The notes: generated by a model from the letters alone, not told the origin. Positions 1 to 8,497 are shown, numbered from the stretch's first letter. The stretch: DNA of 27,506 nt from an uncultured Bacillota bacterium (GCA_947168865.1 CAMVNN010000008.1:1-27506); one strand, 5' to 3'. Translations and numbers: made by a program.

Positions 1-603
1 TACAATTGGGAATACAGTCGTGTATACGGTTGCCATCATTTCATCTTCTGATTTTTGATTTTCATCAATTATTTCTCTTTCAATTTCAATTTGACCATAA
101 AGTTTACTAATTTGTTCTTCAGTTAAATTATATTCTTTTATGGCAAGCATAGTCTTAGTATTATTGATAGCTGCACTTATTAATTGATAGTTTATGGTAT
201 CAATATAAGTTTTACTTATCACTTTAACATCAATTACAGACTTCTCACTCTTATTAAATTCGATTATCCAAAATTCTTTCTTATCTGTTTCATTATCATA
301 TTCTTTTTTTAAATCTTCAACGGATTTATCTGAAAGAATAATATCATATGTTTCCTCATCAGAATCAAGTGAAATCGCCGATTGTGTTAAAAAAGCCTTA
401 AAGTTTTCATAAGCATCAGCATTATCAACAACATATATTGTTCTCGCTCCTGCAAAATCTCCTCCAAAGAAATTGATTATACTATCAATATTTAAAAGTC
501 CTATAATCAAAATAGCAACTAAAACATTGGCTATGACAAACCACTTAGATTTAATTTTTCTTTTTAGACTAACGCCTACTAAATACCATAGTTTATTTCT
601 CAT
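1..603 (-). CDS. ABC-2 type exporter permease (NatB-like), 3' part missing
   Basis: The first 201 codons are open and run off the left window edge, so the C-terminal membrane domain is not visible. What is seen is a basic N-terminus (MRNKLWYLVGVSLKRKIKSK), one hydrophobic helix at about residues 22-38, and then a long hydrophilic region rich in D, E and K. This is the layout of NatB/ABC2_membrane_3 permeases, where the first transmembrane segment is followed by a large extracytoplasmic domain. The ATG lies inside the end of the ATPase gene (11-bp overlap), so the two are probably translationally coupled subunits of one exporter. The substrate cannot be inferred; NatAB proper exports Na+, but this family is broad. 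The family call rests on topology and the adjacent ATPase. Confidence 0.75.
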   Translation of the reverse strand, partial: MRNKLWYLVGVSLKRKIKSKWFVIANVLVAILIIGLLNIDSIINFFGGDFAGARTIYVVDNADAYENFKAFLTQSAISLDSDEETYDIILSDKSVEDLKKEYDNETDKKEFWIIEFNKSEKSVIDVKVISKTYIDTINYQLISAAINNTKTMLAIKEYNLTEEQISKLYGQIEIEREIIDENQKSEDEMMATVYTTVFPIV

Positions 604-1489
604 AGCTTTCACCAACTTTCTCAACAAATATTTCATTCAATGTTGGTTCCTCAACCGTGAATTTAGTTATTTTATTGTTCTTAATTGCTTTAAAAACATT
701 ATCTATTTGATTTTTATCTTTAATTTGAACTACAAATTCATCTTTTATTTTCTCAACTTTAACTACACCACTAATATTCTCTAAATCTTTTTTATTGACA
801 TCACCACGAATGAAAATATCTTTCTTTTGATATTTTTCTTTTATGTCTTTTAAATATCCTTCTAAGACAGCTTTACCTTTAACGAGGATTACTAGCTTTT
901 CACAGAAAAGTTCAACATGTTCCATACGATGTGATGAAAATATAATCATGCTTCCTTCACTTGCTAATCTAAGTATTACTTTTTTAAATAATTCTACATT
1001 TATTGGATCTAAACCGCTAAATGGTTCATCTAATATTAGTAGCTTTGGATGATGTAGAATTGAAGTAATAAATTGAATTTTTTGCTGATTTCCTTTAGAA
1101 AGTTCTTTTATTTTGCGTTCTTTATATTCTAAAACCTCAAACTCTTTTAATAAATCATTCATACTTTTTTCTATTTCTTCATCACTCATACCTTTTAAAG
1201 CACCGAAGAAATAGCATTGTTCTTTGACTGTTAGTTTTGTAAGTAAACTTCTTTCTTCAGCCAAAAACCCAATTTTATCTGTCATATCATAATCGATTTT
1301 CTTACCGTCTAGTGTTATATTTCCAGATGTGATATCTAAAAGATTTGTAATCATTCTAAATGTTGTTGTTTTACCAGCACCATTGACACCTAAAAGCCCG
1401 AATATTTCCCCGGGCTTAACTTCAAATGATAAATTATCTACTGCTTTAAAATCACCATAATACTTTGTAACATTCTCAACTTTTAACAT
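593..1489 (-). CDS. ABC transporter ATP-binding protein (NatA-like)
   Basis: This 298-residue nucleotide-binding subunit powers the exporter whose permease overlaps its 3' end. Visible motifs are Walker A GVNGAGKTT (34-42), the signature LSKGNQQK (130-137), Walker B LLILDEP (150-156), the D-loop SGLDP (158-162) and the H-loop in SSHRME (about 187). The Q-loop region reads GFLAEER, as in the NatA/DrrA/CcmA-type drug and ion exporters, and LSKGNQQK is characteristic of NatA/YhaQ-like members. A C-terminal extension of about 85 residues after the ATPase core fits this group. The start is supported by a GGGGGA Shine-Dalgarno site. Only 8 bp separate it from the rseP stop, so it appears to be co-transcribed with envelope genes. 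Confidence 0.92.
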   Translation of the reverse strand: MLKVENVTKYYGDFKAVDNLSFEVKPGEIFGLLGVNGAGKTTTFRMITNLLDITSGNITLDGKKIDYDMTDKIGFLAEERSLLTKLTVKEQCYFFGALKGMSDEEIEKSMNDLLKEFEVLEYKERKIKELSKGNQQKIQFITSILHHPKLLILDEPFSGLDPINVELFKKVILRLASEGSMIIFSSHRMEHVELFCEKLVILVKGKAVLEGYLKDIKEKYQKKDIFIRGDVNKKDLENISGVVKVEKIKDEFVVQIKDKNQIDNVFKAIKNNKITKFTVEEPTLNEIFVEKVGESYEK

Positions 1490-1497
1490 AAATCCCC

Positions 1498-2538
1498 CTA
1501 TTTAAGTAATCTAATGATATCATTAATTGAAATAGCAATCATTAAAATAATTAGTAATACCATTCCAATTGAATGAATTGTATTCTCGACTTTTTGAGAA
1601 ACTGGTTTTCCTTTTATCTTTTCAATTATTAAGAACAATATGTGTCCTCCATCAAATGCTGGAAGTGGGATGATATTGATTACACCTACATTGACACAGA
1701 GATATCCAACTAAATATACAAGATTTATTAAACCAGCTTTAGCAGATTCGCCAACGATATTATATATTCCAACTGGTCCAGATAAAGCACTTAAGCTTAG
1801 TTTACCAGTTATTAAATATCCGATTATCAAAATCATCTGATAGAAAAGTGAGAATAATTTTGTAAATCCGTATTTTATAGATTCAAATATACCATGTTTA
1901 TATTCAGTTGCAATATTGAATCCATAACGGTATACATCTTCACCGTCGACATTTTCTTTTTTTGGTGTTAACTCATATGATTCAATCTTACCTTCACTTG
2001 TCTTAACAGTTAATTTTATATCTTTTCCTTGCAAAGAAGTAATTACTAAAGTTAAGTGATCCATATTAGCTATTTTCTTATCATTTATTTTAATAATTTC
2101 ACTATTAGCTGGAACACCTTGTTCATAAGCAGAATATCCTTCTGAAACACTTTGAACATATGGAACATTAGTAGGAGCCCCAACTCTCAAAGCAACGATG
2201 GTAAAACAAACAATCGCGAGTAAATAATTGAAAAGTACTCCTGCAAACATGATTGAAAATCTTTGCCACCAAGTTTTATGCTGTAAGTGTTTACTTTTTG
2301 GAACATTTGGATCCATTTCGGTAGCTTCGCCAGCCATAGCAACATAACCACCTATTGGAAAAAGTCTAATCGAGTATTCTGTTTCATCATTTTTTCTTTT
2401 AAACTTAAATAATCTTGGCCCCATACCTATTGAGAATTCATAGCAATAAACTCCTGCTTTTTTAGCAAAAATGAAGTGGCCAAATTCGTGTATTAAGATT
2501 GTAATACCTAATACTAAAATAAAATATATTAATGTCAT
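1498..2538 (-). CDS. rseP: RIP metalloprotease RseP/RasP (site-2 protease)
   Basis: This intramembrane zinc metalloprotease (M50B) cleaves membrane-spanning anti-sigma factors, signal-peptide remnants and similar substrates. It has 346 residues. HEFGH at 17-21 is the zinc-binding HExxH, with the catalytic Glu at 18. FAGVLFN (98-104) is the conserved FxGxxxN segment, a single PDZ-like domain spans about 125-205, SGPVGI is at 253-258, and PLPAFDGGH (291-299) provides the third zinc ligand Asp. Helices flank both catalytic motifs. One PDZ domain and the short length match Gram-positive RasP rather than the two-PDZ proteobacterial RseP. It has an AGGAGG site 4 nt before ATG. It follows cdsA by 8 bp, the usual Firmicutes order uppS-cdsA-rseP. 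Confidence 0.96.
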   Translation of the reverse strand: MTLIYFILVLGITILIHEFGHFIFAKKAGVYCYEFSIGMGPRLFKFKRKNDETEYSIRLFPIGGYVAMAGEATEMDPNVPKSKHLQHKTWWQRFSIMFAGVLFNYLLAIVCFTIVALRVGAPTNVPYVQSVSEGYSAYEQGVPANSEIIKINDKKIANMDHLTLVITSLQGKDIKLTVKTSEGKIESYELTPKKENVDGEDVYRYGFNIATEYKHGIFESIKYGFTKLFSLFYQMILIIGYLITGKLSLSALSGPVGIYNIVGESAKAGLINLVYLVGYLCVNVGVINIIPLPAFDGGHILFLIIEKIKGKPVSQKVENTIHSIGMVLLIILMIAISINDIIRLLK

Positions 2539-2546
2539 TTATCCTC

Positions 2547-3335
2547 CTATATCAATAGCATGTATGCTAACATGACTAAAATTAAACTATCTAAACGATC
2601 CAAAACTCCCCCATGACCAGGCATAAGATTTGAAAAATCTTTTATTCCTGCATGTCTTTTCATTGCTGAAAACACTAAATCACCAAATTGGCTTATAACA
2701 GTTAAAAATAAAGTCATTAGTATCACAATAGCAACATTTTTATCAGGATTTAAATAAGTTAGATAATAAATTGTTGCTATTGTTACTCCAAAAACTGTTC
2801 CTCCAATTGCACCTTCCCATGATTTGTTTGGTGAAATTGATGGTATCATTTTGTGTTTTCCAAATAAAACTCCTGTAAAATAAGCAAATGTATCAGTTGA
2901 TATTGTAATTGTTATTAGATAAATAAGGGTTTTCATTCCTTCTTCTCTAAGCGTATAAAGTATTGAAAATGCCATACTTATAAAAATTGTTCCTCCAATT
3001 AAATATAATGCATCATTAGTATTATATTTCTTATCATCGTGATAAAGAATTATTGGAACTAAAAATAACAATATTATGAATATAATTTCTTTATAATTTA
3101 TGCTAAATAAATTTTTATTTAAAACATTAATTGCAAATAATGTAAATAAACCAATGTAGCTTATAACTTTAACTAAATCTGGTAACTTTCTCTCATGCTC
3201 TTTCGCCATTAAAAATTCTGTGTATGCTATAACTGCAAGTATGCCAACACCAACGCGATAAGGGAAACCTCCAAAATAGAATATCGGAATTGCAATTAAA
3301 CAGGCAATTAATGCACTAATGATTCTTGTCTTCAT
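2547..3335 (-). CDS. cdsA: phosphatidate cytidylyltransferase
   Basis: CdsA makes CDP-diacylglycerol from phosphatidate and CTP, the branch point of phospholipid synthesis. The protein is 262 residues and multi-spanning, typical of the family. The family signature is complete near the C-terminus (about 223-249): SAMKR, then KD, then PGHGGVLDRLD, which holds the metal- and CTP-binding residues. The upstream PNKSWEGAIGG block is also characteristic. The start has GGAGG 8 nt upstream and lies 20 bp inside the end of uppS, so the two are probably translationally coupled. The gene sits in an envelope-lipid operon with uppS and rseP. Confidence 0.96.
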   Translation of the reverse strand: MKTRIISALIACLIAIPIFYFGGFPYRVGVGILAVIAYTEFLMAKEHERKLPDLVKVISYIGLFTLFAINVLNKNLFSINYKEIIFIILLFLVPIILYHDDKKYNTNDALYLIGGTIFISMAFSILYTLREEGMKTLIYLITITISTDTFAYFTGVLFGKHKMIPSISPNKSWEGAIGGTVFGVTIATIYYLTYLNPDKNVAIVILMTLFLTVISQFGDLVFSAMKRHAGIKDFSNLMPGHGGVLDRLDSLILVMLAYMLLI

Positions 3336-4008
3336 ATTTTATACCTCCAAATCTACGATCTCTTCGATTAAATTCTTCTAGAGCCATATCAAACTCTTTT
3401 TTATCGAAATCAGGAAAAAGAGTCTTAGGAAAATAAAACTCTGCATATGAGGCTTGAAATAGCATAAAATCACTAAGTCTTTGTTCACCACTAGTTCTAA
3501 TTAAGAAATCGATATCAGGTAAATCTTGATACATATATTTTCTTAAATCAATATTATCTAAGGAAACATTTTCAGCTTCAATTTTTTTAAATGCATCAAT
3601 GATTTCTCTTCTAGAACTATAATTTAGGCAAAAATTTACAACACAACCAGTATTATCTTTGGTCGTATCTGTAATTTCATGCATTGCTTCAATAACATAA
3701 TCTGGTAAATTATCTTCAATGCCAGAAAATACTACTTTGATATTTTTCTTCTTATATAATTCCTTTTTTGACTTAAACATTGTCATGAATAGTTTAAATA
3801 AGAATACTACTTCATCTTCACTTCTTTTTAAATTATCACATGAAAGTACATATAAACTTAAATATTTAATTCCTTTTTCAGCAGCATAAAGTGTTATTTC
3901 TTCTAATCTTTCACTACCTGCTTTATGACCTAAGCTTCGAGGCAAACCTCGTTTCTTAGCCCATCTTCCATTACCATCAACAATGATGGCCAAATGATTT
4001 GGTATCAT
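3316..4008 (-). CDS. uppS: isoprenyl transferase (undecaprenyl diphosphate synthase)
   Basis: UppS makes the C55 polyprenyl diphosphate used as lipid carrier for peptidoglycan and surface glycans. Near the N-terminus, VDGNGRWAKKRG carries the catalytic Asp (residue 11), and the C-terminal block IRTSGEQRLSDF...Q.SYAEFYF contains the Arg/Ser diphosphate-binding residues. I place the start at MIPNHLA (position 4008, 230 residues). GGTGAT lies 3 nt upstream and a TATAAT box at 4025-4030 would start transcription only about 15 nt before it. The in-frame ATG at 4026 falls in the promoter region. The gene heads the uppS-cdsA-rseP-ABC exporter operon. Confidence 0.95.
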   Translation of the reverse strand: MIPNHLAIIVDGNGRWAKKRGLPRSLGHKAGSERLEEITLYAAEKGIKYLSLYVLSCDNLKRSEDEVVFLFKLFMTMFKSKKELYKKKNIKVVFSGIEDNLPDYVIEAMHEITDTTKDNTGCVVNFCLNYSSRREIIDAFKKIEAENVSLDNIDLRKYMYQDLPDIDFLIRTSGEQRLSDFMLFQASYAEFYFPKTLFPDFDKKEFDMALEEFNRRDRRFGGIKYEDKNH

Positions 4009-4024
4009 ATTATCACCAATTAAC

Positions 4025-4053
4025 ATTATAATACAAAAGTTTATTTAATACAA
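4025..4053 (-). promoter_or_regulatory. predicted promoter of the uppS-cdsA-rseP operon
   Basis: On the minus strand TTGTAT (4048-4053), a 17-bp spacer and TATAAT (4025-4030) lie directly downstream of a terminator and just ahead of uppS. The -35 matches consensus only in TTG; the -10 is perfect. Confidence 0.6.
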
Positions 4054-4087
4054 ACAAAAAAGGATATATATTTAATAATATATCCTT
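4054..4087 (-). terminator. intrinsic terminator after the metallophosphoesterase gene
   Basis: On the minus strand AAGGATATAT and ATATATCCTT form a 10-bp stem (4078-4087 with 4060-4069) with an 8-nt loop, followed by TTTTTTG. It sits 5 bp past the stop codon of the metallophosphoesterase and separates that unit from uppS. Confidence 0.8.
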
Positions 4088-4092
4088 CAATT

Positions 4093-5202
4093 TTATCTTG
4101 TCTTTTTGCCTTCGAAGTCAACTACATTTATAGTTGCATACTTTTCTTTTGGGGCGAATGCTGGTGCAACACCTTCAGAAATAAGCATAAAATGTAATTT
4201 GTCATTTAAAATTTGATTTCTAGCTTCTTCTTCCAAAATTGGATTCCAAATTTGACGATTAAGTCCTGTTGCCATATTTTTATAAAATTTGCCATCAGGC
4301 ATTTGAAGAAGCTTTTGCTGAGCATTGTCATCTATATATACAATACCACGACATAGATTAGTTTTACCCCAGATAAATGATCTATGAATCTTATTACCAT
4401 CCTTATCAAGTATTACTCCTTGTTCAGTAAATCCACGGTCATACTGTAAGCCTTCAATATTTCCTAATCCAAGACTTGCTAATACTGGTTTATAGCCATC
4501 ATGTAAATGTCCAGTGATAAAGAAATCACATACTGATAATCCTTTTAATCCAATACCTGTTTCATCAGCAGCTATTAGATGTGGATCATGGCCTAAATAT
4601 GTTGTAAGAGCATCTGGATTTTGAAATTTAACACCTTTTGCTTCATATTCTTCAATAAATTTATGATGAGCGATTCCATGTAATTGAATTCTAAGCCCCT
4701 CACCTTTTGGGCCTTCCATTAATTCAAAGCTTGGAACATAACCAATAATTTCCATACCATTAACAAATACTCTATCATTATAAAGTGGATATACTTGTCC
4801 AGGTCTAACGTCTTCAAGACGGCGTAGATTAGAAATACGCTCATTTTCATTTTCTGGTGTCATTTTTCTTAAATCGTGATTTCCCCATGTTACAAAGACA
4901 GGAGCAGCTTCAGAAATATTAGCAATGAATTTTCTAAAACTTTCTAATGTTTGTGAACCATCCCATTCAGTTTTTTTACTGAATAATCCTTTAACAAAAC
5001 TTCCATGAAAAATGTCTCCAGCAACAAAAATAAAATCTGGATTTTCCCTTTTTAATGCTTCAGCAAGACGATTTGCTCTTTCTGGATCATTCGTATAATC
5101 ATGTAAATCAGAAATGGTAATAGTACGAACTCTTCGACCAAAATCTAATTTTCTTGATGGAATTGATTGATGATTGATATTTCCTGTAAATTCTGTTGTC
5201 AA
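4093..5202 (-). CDS. calcineurin-like metallophosphoesterase, TTG start
   Basis: This 369-residue metallophosphoesterase has the di-metal signature in order: SDLHD (31-35, metal ligands D32 and H34), GD (62-63), GNHD (107-110) and GHLHDG (231-236). These enzymes usually bind Mn2+ or Fe and hydrolyse phosphomono- or diesters. The substrate cannot be read from sequence. No signal peptide or transmembrane segment is seen, so it is probably cytoplasmic. The start is TTG, supported by GGGAGG 7 nt upstream; no ATG is better placed. It follows the DUF1292 gene by 18 bp and ends at a clear terminator, so the two form one transcription unit behind a predicted Mn2+ riboswitch. A metal-dependent hydrolase under metal control is chemically sensible but is inference. 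Confidence 0.88.
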   Translation of the reverse strand: MTTEFTGNINHQSIPSRKLDFGRRVRTITISDLHDYTNDPERANRLAEALKRENPDFIFVAGDIFHGSFVKGLFSKKTEWDGSQTLESFRKFIANISEAAPVFVTWGNHDLRKMTPENENERISNLRRLEDVRPGQVYPLYNDRVFVNGMEIIGYVPSFELMEGPKGEGLRIQLHGIAHHKFIEEYEAKGVKFQNPDALTTYLGHDPHLIAADETGIGLKGLSVCDFFITGHLHDGYKPVLASLGLGNIEGLQYDRGFTEQGVILDKDGNKIHRSFIWGKTNLCRGIVYIDDNAQQKLLQMPDGKFYKNMATGLNRQIWNPILEEEARNQILNDKLHFMLISEGVAPAFAPKEKYATINVVDFEGKKTR

Positions 5203-5220
5203 AATAAAACCTCCCTAAAA

Positions 5221-5463
5221 TTATTTTTTATTTCTTTCTTTAATAGTTTCAAGTATTTTTGCAATCATTTCTTGATCTTTTTTGTCTTTAATATAATCTA
5301 TTTGTTTTTTGTCTTCATCATATAATGCAGCATAGATATCCAAATTTGGATCTTTTAAATCTGTATAAACTACAAATTTCCTATTCTTTTGTTCATCTTT
5401 AACGGTAAACAAAAGATCATATTCTATTTCTCTACCTTCTTCAATTATTGTTATTTTTTCCAT
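5221..5463 (-). CDS. DUF1292 family protein (YrzB-like)
   Basis: This 80-residue acidic/basic protein matches the DUF1292 pattern: ITIIEEGREIEYDLLFTVK, then a short strand with FVVYTD and an IYAALYDED block, ending in a charged helix. Members are small cytoplasmic proteins of unknown function, common in Firmicutes. The start has AAAGGATG 5 nt upstream. It is the first gene after the predicted riboswitch and terminator, with a leader of about 155 nt, and is followed by the metallophosphoesterase. Its placement suggests a role in metal or stress response, which the protein sequence itself does not show. Confidence 0.8.
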   Translation of the reverse strand: MEKITIIEEGREIEYDLLFTVKDEQKNRKFVVYTDLKDPNLDIYAALYDEDKKQIDYIKDKKDQEMIAKILETIKERNKK

Positions 5464-5510
5464 TTTTTCATCCTTTCTATTTTTATAAATGTCTCAATGA
5501 CAAAAAGTAT

Positions 5511-5544
5511 AAAAAAGACGAGACATTTATAGTAATGTCTCGTC
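5511..5544 (-). terminator. riboswitch expression-platform terminator
   Basis: GACGAGACAT and ATGTCTCGTC form a perfect 10-bp stem (5535-5544 with 5517-5526) with an 8-nt loop, followed by TTTTTT on the minus strand. Its 5' arm is the same sequence (GGACGAGACATT) that closes the P1/P2 stems of the upstream aptamer, so aptamer and terminator are mutually exclusive. Ligand binding would then favour read-through (an ON switch). Confidence 0.85.
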
Positions 5545-5621
5545 CAAATATCTCTACTCAAATACACCAGCATGTAATGCGATTGTTGATGTATTTCATT
5601 TAAGGACTACTCCCATTTACA
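5533..5621 (-). ncRNA. yybP-ykoY-type Mn2+ riboswitch aptamer
   Basis: Reading the minus strand, TGTAAATGGGAGTAG matches the conserved 5' block of the class (GUAAAGGGGAGUAG-like). CATGCTGG (5574-5567) resembles the L3 CAUGCCGG segment, and GGACGAGACATT resembles the 3' CGAGACCUUU block. Supported helices are AATG/CATT (5614-5617 with 5534-5537), GTCC/GGAC (5604-5607 with 5542-5545) and AAATACA/TGTATTT (5590-5596 with 5560-5566), the last enclosing the L3-like segment. The predicted transcript begins right at the aptamer. Known members sense Mn2+ and usually control metal exporters; here the genes downstream are DUF1292 and a metallophosphoesterase. P1 is short, and the P4-like hairpin is not evident, so the class assignment is good but not certain. 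Confidence 0.75.
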
Positions 5622-5627
5622 GGGCTT

Positions 5628-5656
5628 ATACTACCATAAAATGTGAATTTTGTCAA
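5628..5656 (-). promoter_or_regulatory. near-consensus sigma-A promoter of the riboswitch operon
   Basis: On the minus strand TTGACA (5651-5656), an exact 17-bp spacer and TAGTAT (5628-5633) predict transcription starting near 5621, at the first base of the aptamer. Confidence 0.85.
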
Positions 5657-5707
5657 ATTCTATACTGTTACTTTCTATGCTAATTTTAACATAAATTTAG
5701 TAGATTG

Positions 5708-6328
5708 TTAACATTTATCAGTTTTTTTAAGTATATATTTTTTATAGATTAATTCGACAAATAATATTAAACATATAAATCCTAATAAATATCCTCCTAT
5801 AACATCTGTTACATAGTGAACGCCTAAATATATGCGACTTAGTCCAATATTGATAATTATAATTGAAAAAAGTGTTATGAAAGATACTTTTAATTTAATA
5901 TTTAATTTAGATTTATAAATTAAGTAAATAATTAAGCCATAAAATGCAAAACTTACCATTGAATGCCCACTAGGAAAACTATATCCAGTTTCTTCGATTA
6001 GAGCGATGCCAACAGGCCTTATTCTGCAAATGATGCGCTTTAATGCTTGACTAACCCCAACTGCTATTAAGGTATTAGGAGTAATTATAAAACGATACTT
6101 TTTGAAAAATAAACTAAGTATGCACAAAATCGTGATAAATAAAGTACTACCCAAAAATGTAAATGTTTTAGCAACTATTGTATTTCTATTACTTATATAT
6201 TTTGATATAAGATCATATCCTTTTTTATCTAATAAAGAACTTTTTGAAGATATCACAAGATACAAAATTAAACCTAACAGTAGTATGGAGATAATAGATA
6301 TTCCAATTTTTAATGTTTTTTTATTCAT
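5708..6328 (-). CDS. PAP2 family phosphatase (membrane)
   Basis: This 206-residue multi-spanning membrane protein has all three phosphatidic-acid-phosphatase-2 motifs: K97-RIICRI-RP105 (KxxxxxxRP), PSGH at 119-122 and SR164-165...H171...D175 (SRxxxxxHxxxD). Members dephosphorylate lipid phosphates such as undecaprenyl diphosphate (BcrC-type), phosphatidylglycerophosphate or phosphatidate; the exact substrate is not clear. The first helix is at about 7-27. The ATG directly follows the TAA of tex (TAAATG), and its AAGGAG site lies inside the tex 3' end, so it is translationally coupled to tex. No clear terminator follows. Confidence 0.9.
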   Translation of the reverse strand: MNKKTLKIGISIISILLLGLILYLVISSKSSLLDKKGYDLISKYISNRNTIVAKTFTFLGSTLFITILCILSLFFKKYRFIITPNTLIAVGVSQALKRIICRIRPVGIALIEETGYSFPSGHSMVSFAFYGLIIYLIYKSKLNIKLKVSFITLFSIIIINIGLSRIYLGVHYVTDVIGGYLLGFICLILFVELIYKKYILKKTDKC

Positions 6329-8473
6329 TTAAATCTCCTTTAATGATAGAGCAACTTTCTTTTTATCTAGAAATATTTCTTTCACATAAACATCTATAAT
6401 ATCCCCTACATTTAATATTTCACTTGGATGTTTAATGTATTTATCAGTCATATTTGAAATATGAATTAAACCATCATTTTTAAGGCCAATATCAACAAAA
6501 GCTCCGAAATCAACAACATTTCTAACTGTTCCTTGAAGTTTCATACCTACTTTTAAGTCTTCTAAGTGTAAAATGTCACTTCGAAGTATAGGCTTTGGCA
6601 TATCATCTCTTGGATCTCTTAGAGGCATTTTTAAGGCTTTTACTATATCTTCTAAAGTATAAATATCCGTATTTAATTCATCTTTAAGTTCATCTAAATT
6701 TAAATCTAGTTTTTCTTTTATCTTATCTGTGCCGAGATCATTAGTTGTACAACCAATCTTATCAAGTAATTTTAAAGCGATATCGTAGCTTTCTGGGTGA
6801 ATACCTGTCACATCTAAAGGATTAGTTCCTTCAGTAATTCTTAAAAATCCAATTGCTTGCTCATATGTTTTATCAGTTAATATTTTCTTCTTTTTTAATT
6901 CTTCTCTTGCCATGATTTTGCCTTTTTCTTCACGATAATCAATAATCTTATCAATGTTCTTTTTATTCAAACCAGAAACATATTTTAATAAAAATGGACT
7001 TGCAGTATTAACATTAACACCAACATTATTAACTGCTTTTAAAACAACAAAATCAAGTGATTCATCTAATCTTTTACCTTGAATATCATGTTGATATAAA
7101 CCGACTCCAATACTTTCAGGGTCAATTTTAACAAGTTCAGCGAGAGGATCCTGAAGTCTTCTAGCAATACTTATAGCACTTCTTTCTTCAACATGAAGAT
7201 CAGGGAATTCCTCAATCGCGAGTTTTGATGCTGAATAAACAGATGCTCCGGCTTCGCTTACAATTATATATTCAACTTTTCTTTTAGCATCTTTAATACA
7301 GTCTGCAATAAAGCTTTCAGATTCTCTTGATGCAGTTCCATTACCAATAGCAATAATATCAACATTATATTTTTCAATTAAATCAAGGACAATTTTTTTA
7401 GCTTCTTCTTTCTTATTATGTGGCTCATGAGGATAAATAACTTTTATCTCTAATTTTTTACCAGTTTTATCAACAATAGCTAATTTGCAACCAGTTCGAT
7501 AAGCTGGGTCTAAACCTAATACCATCTTATCTTTCATAGGTGGTGTCATTAAAAGTTTTTCTAAATTATTGCTGAAATTATCGATAGCAACTTCACTTGC
7601 TTTATCGGTTAAATCACTTCTAATTTCACGTTCTATTGAAGGAAATATCAATCTCTTATATGAGTCATTAATAGCTTCAATTACATATTCTGTAACAAAT
7701 GATTCGGGATTTTTAATAATCTTTCCCTTTAAAAAATCAATTATTTTTTCATCATCAACATTGATATTTACAGTAATAACATCTTCTTTTTCAGCTCGAT
7801 TGAATGCTAATATTCGATGTGACTTAATATATTTAATTGGTTCATGATAGTCATAATACATTTCATATACTTTTTCTTGATCCAAATCATTTTTCTTTTT
7901 CTTGGTTACGATTTCACCATTTTTATAAATAAAAAATCTTATATATTTTCTAAAATAAGCATTATCACTTATATATTCAGCAATTATATATTTTGCTCCT
8001 ATATATGCTTCTTCAATAGTTTTAACTTTATCAGTTATAAATTTTGAAGCCAATAATTCTAAATTACCTTTTGTTGGAAATGACATCATCATTTTAGCTA
8101 GAGGTTCTAATCCATTATTAATAGCATCAGTTGCTTTTGTTTTTTTCTTTTCCTTATATGGACGATATAAATCCTCAACTTCAACCAATTTTTCAGCATT
8201 CATTATTTGACTTTTTAATTCATCAGTCAATAATCCTTTTTCATCAATTAAACGAATTACATCTTCTTTTCTCTTAAGTAAATTTACTTGATATTCATAA
8301 ACATCGCTTATTTTTCTAATTTGTTCTTCATCTAAAGCACCAGTCATTTCTTTACGATAACGTGCTATAAATGGTATAGTTGCCCCATCACCAAGCAATT
8401 TTAAAGTTGCCTCTATTTGGCTAACTTTTATATTTAATTCACGACTAATTTCTTTTATCAAAATTTCATTCAT
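6329..8473 (-). CDS. Tex family S1 RNA-binding protein
   Basis: This Tex/YqgF-type nucleic-acid-binding protein is linked in other bacteria to transcription processes and expression control. Domain order over 714 residues: helical Tex_N (GDGATIPFIARYRKEMTGALDEEQI near the N-terminus), an RNase-H-like YqgF fold (VLGLDPAYRTGCK, then AIGNGTASRE), a helix-hairpin-helix region (NVGVNVNTASPFLLKYVSGL) and a C-terminal S1 domain (GTVRNVVDFGAFVDIGLKNDGLIHIS split around its core). Length and order match the family. I place the start at the ATG at 8473 because GGAG lies 7 nt upstream and the canonical Tex N-terminus begins there. The longer open frame to 8530 crosses the promoter region. Confidence 0.93.
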   Translation of the reverse strand: MNEILIKEISRELNIKVSQIEATLKLLGDGATIPFIARYRKEMTGALDEEQIRKISDVYEYQVNLLKRKEDVIRLIDEKGLLTDELKSQIMNAEKLVEVEDLYRPYKEKKKTKATDAINNGLEPLAKMMMSFPTKGNLELLASKFITDKVKTIEEAYIGAKYIIAEYISDNAYFRKYIRFFIYKNGEIVTKKKKNDLDQEKVYEMYYDYHEPIKYIKSHRILAFNRAEKEDVITVNINVDDEKIIDFLKGKIIKNPESFVTEYVIEAINDSYKRLIFPSIEREIRSDLTDKASEVAIDNFSNNLEKLLMTPPMKDKMVLGLDPAYRTGCKLAIVDKTGKKLEIKVIYPHEPHNKKEEAKKIVLDLIEKYNVDIIAIGNGTASRESESFIADCIKDAKRKVEYIIVSEAGASVYSASKLAIEEFPDLHVEERSAISIARRLQDPLAELVKIDPESIGVGLYQHDIQGKRLDESLDFVVLKAVNNVGVNVNTASPFLLKYVSGLNKKNIDKIIDYREEKGKIMAREELKKKKILTDKTYEQAIGFLRITEGTNPLDVTGIHPESYDIALKLLDKIGCTTNDLGTDKIKEKLDLNLDELKDELNTDIYTLEDIVKALKMPLRDPRDDMPKPILRSDILHLEDLKVGMKLQGTVRNVVDFGAFVDIGLKNDGLIHISNMTDKYIKHPSEILNVGDIIDVYVKEIFLDKKKVALSLKEI

Positions 8474-8497
8474 ATTTATTCTCCAATTTCTTACTCT

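Noticed and set aside
473..784. Plus-strand open frame opposite the ABC exporter genes
   Set aside because: Low-complexity antisense shadow of well-supported minus-strand genes. The same applies to the plus-strand frames opposite the P-type ATPase (9985-11012, 11662-12018), Tex and the glycan genes.
5533..5621. THF (folate) riboswitch, because of the GGGAGTAG word
   Set aside because: The remaining conserved blocks and the CATGCTGG loop fit yybP-ykoY better, and no folate gene follows.
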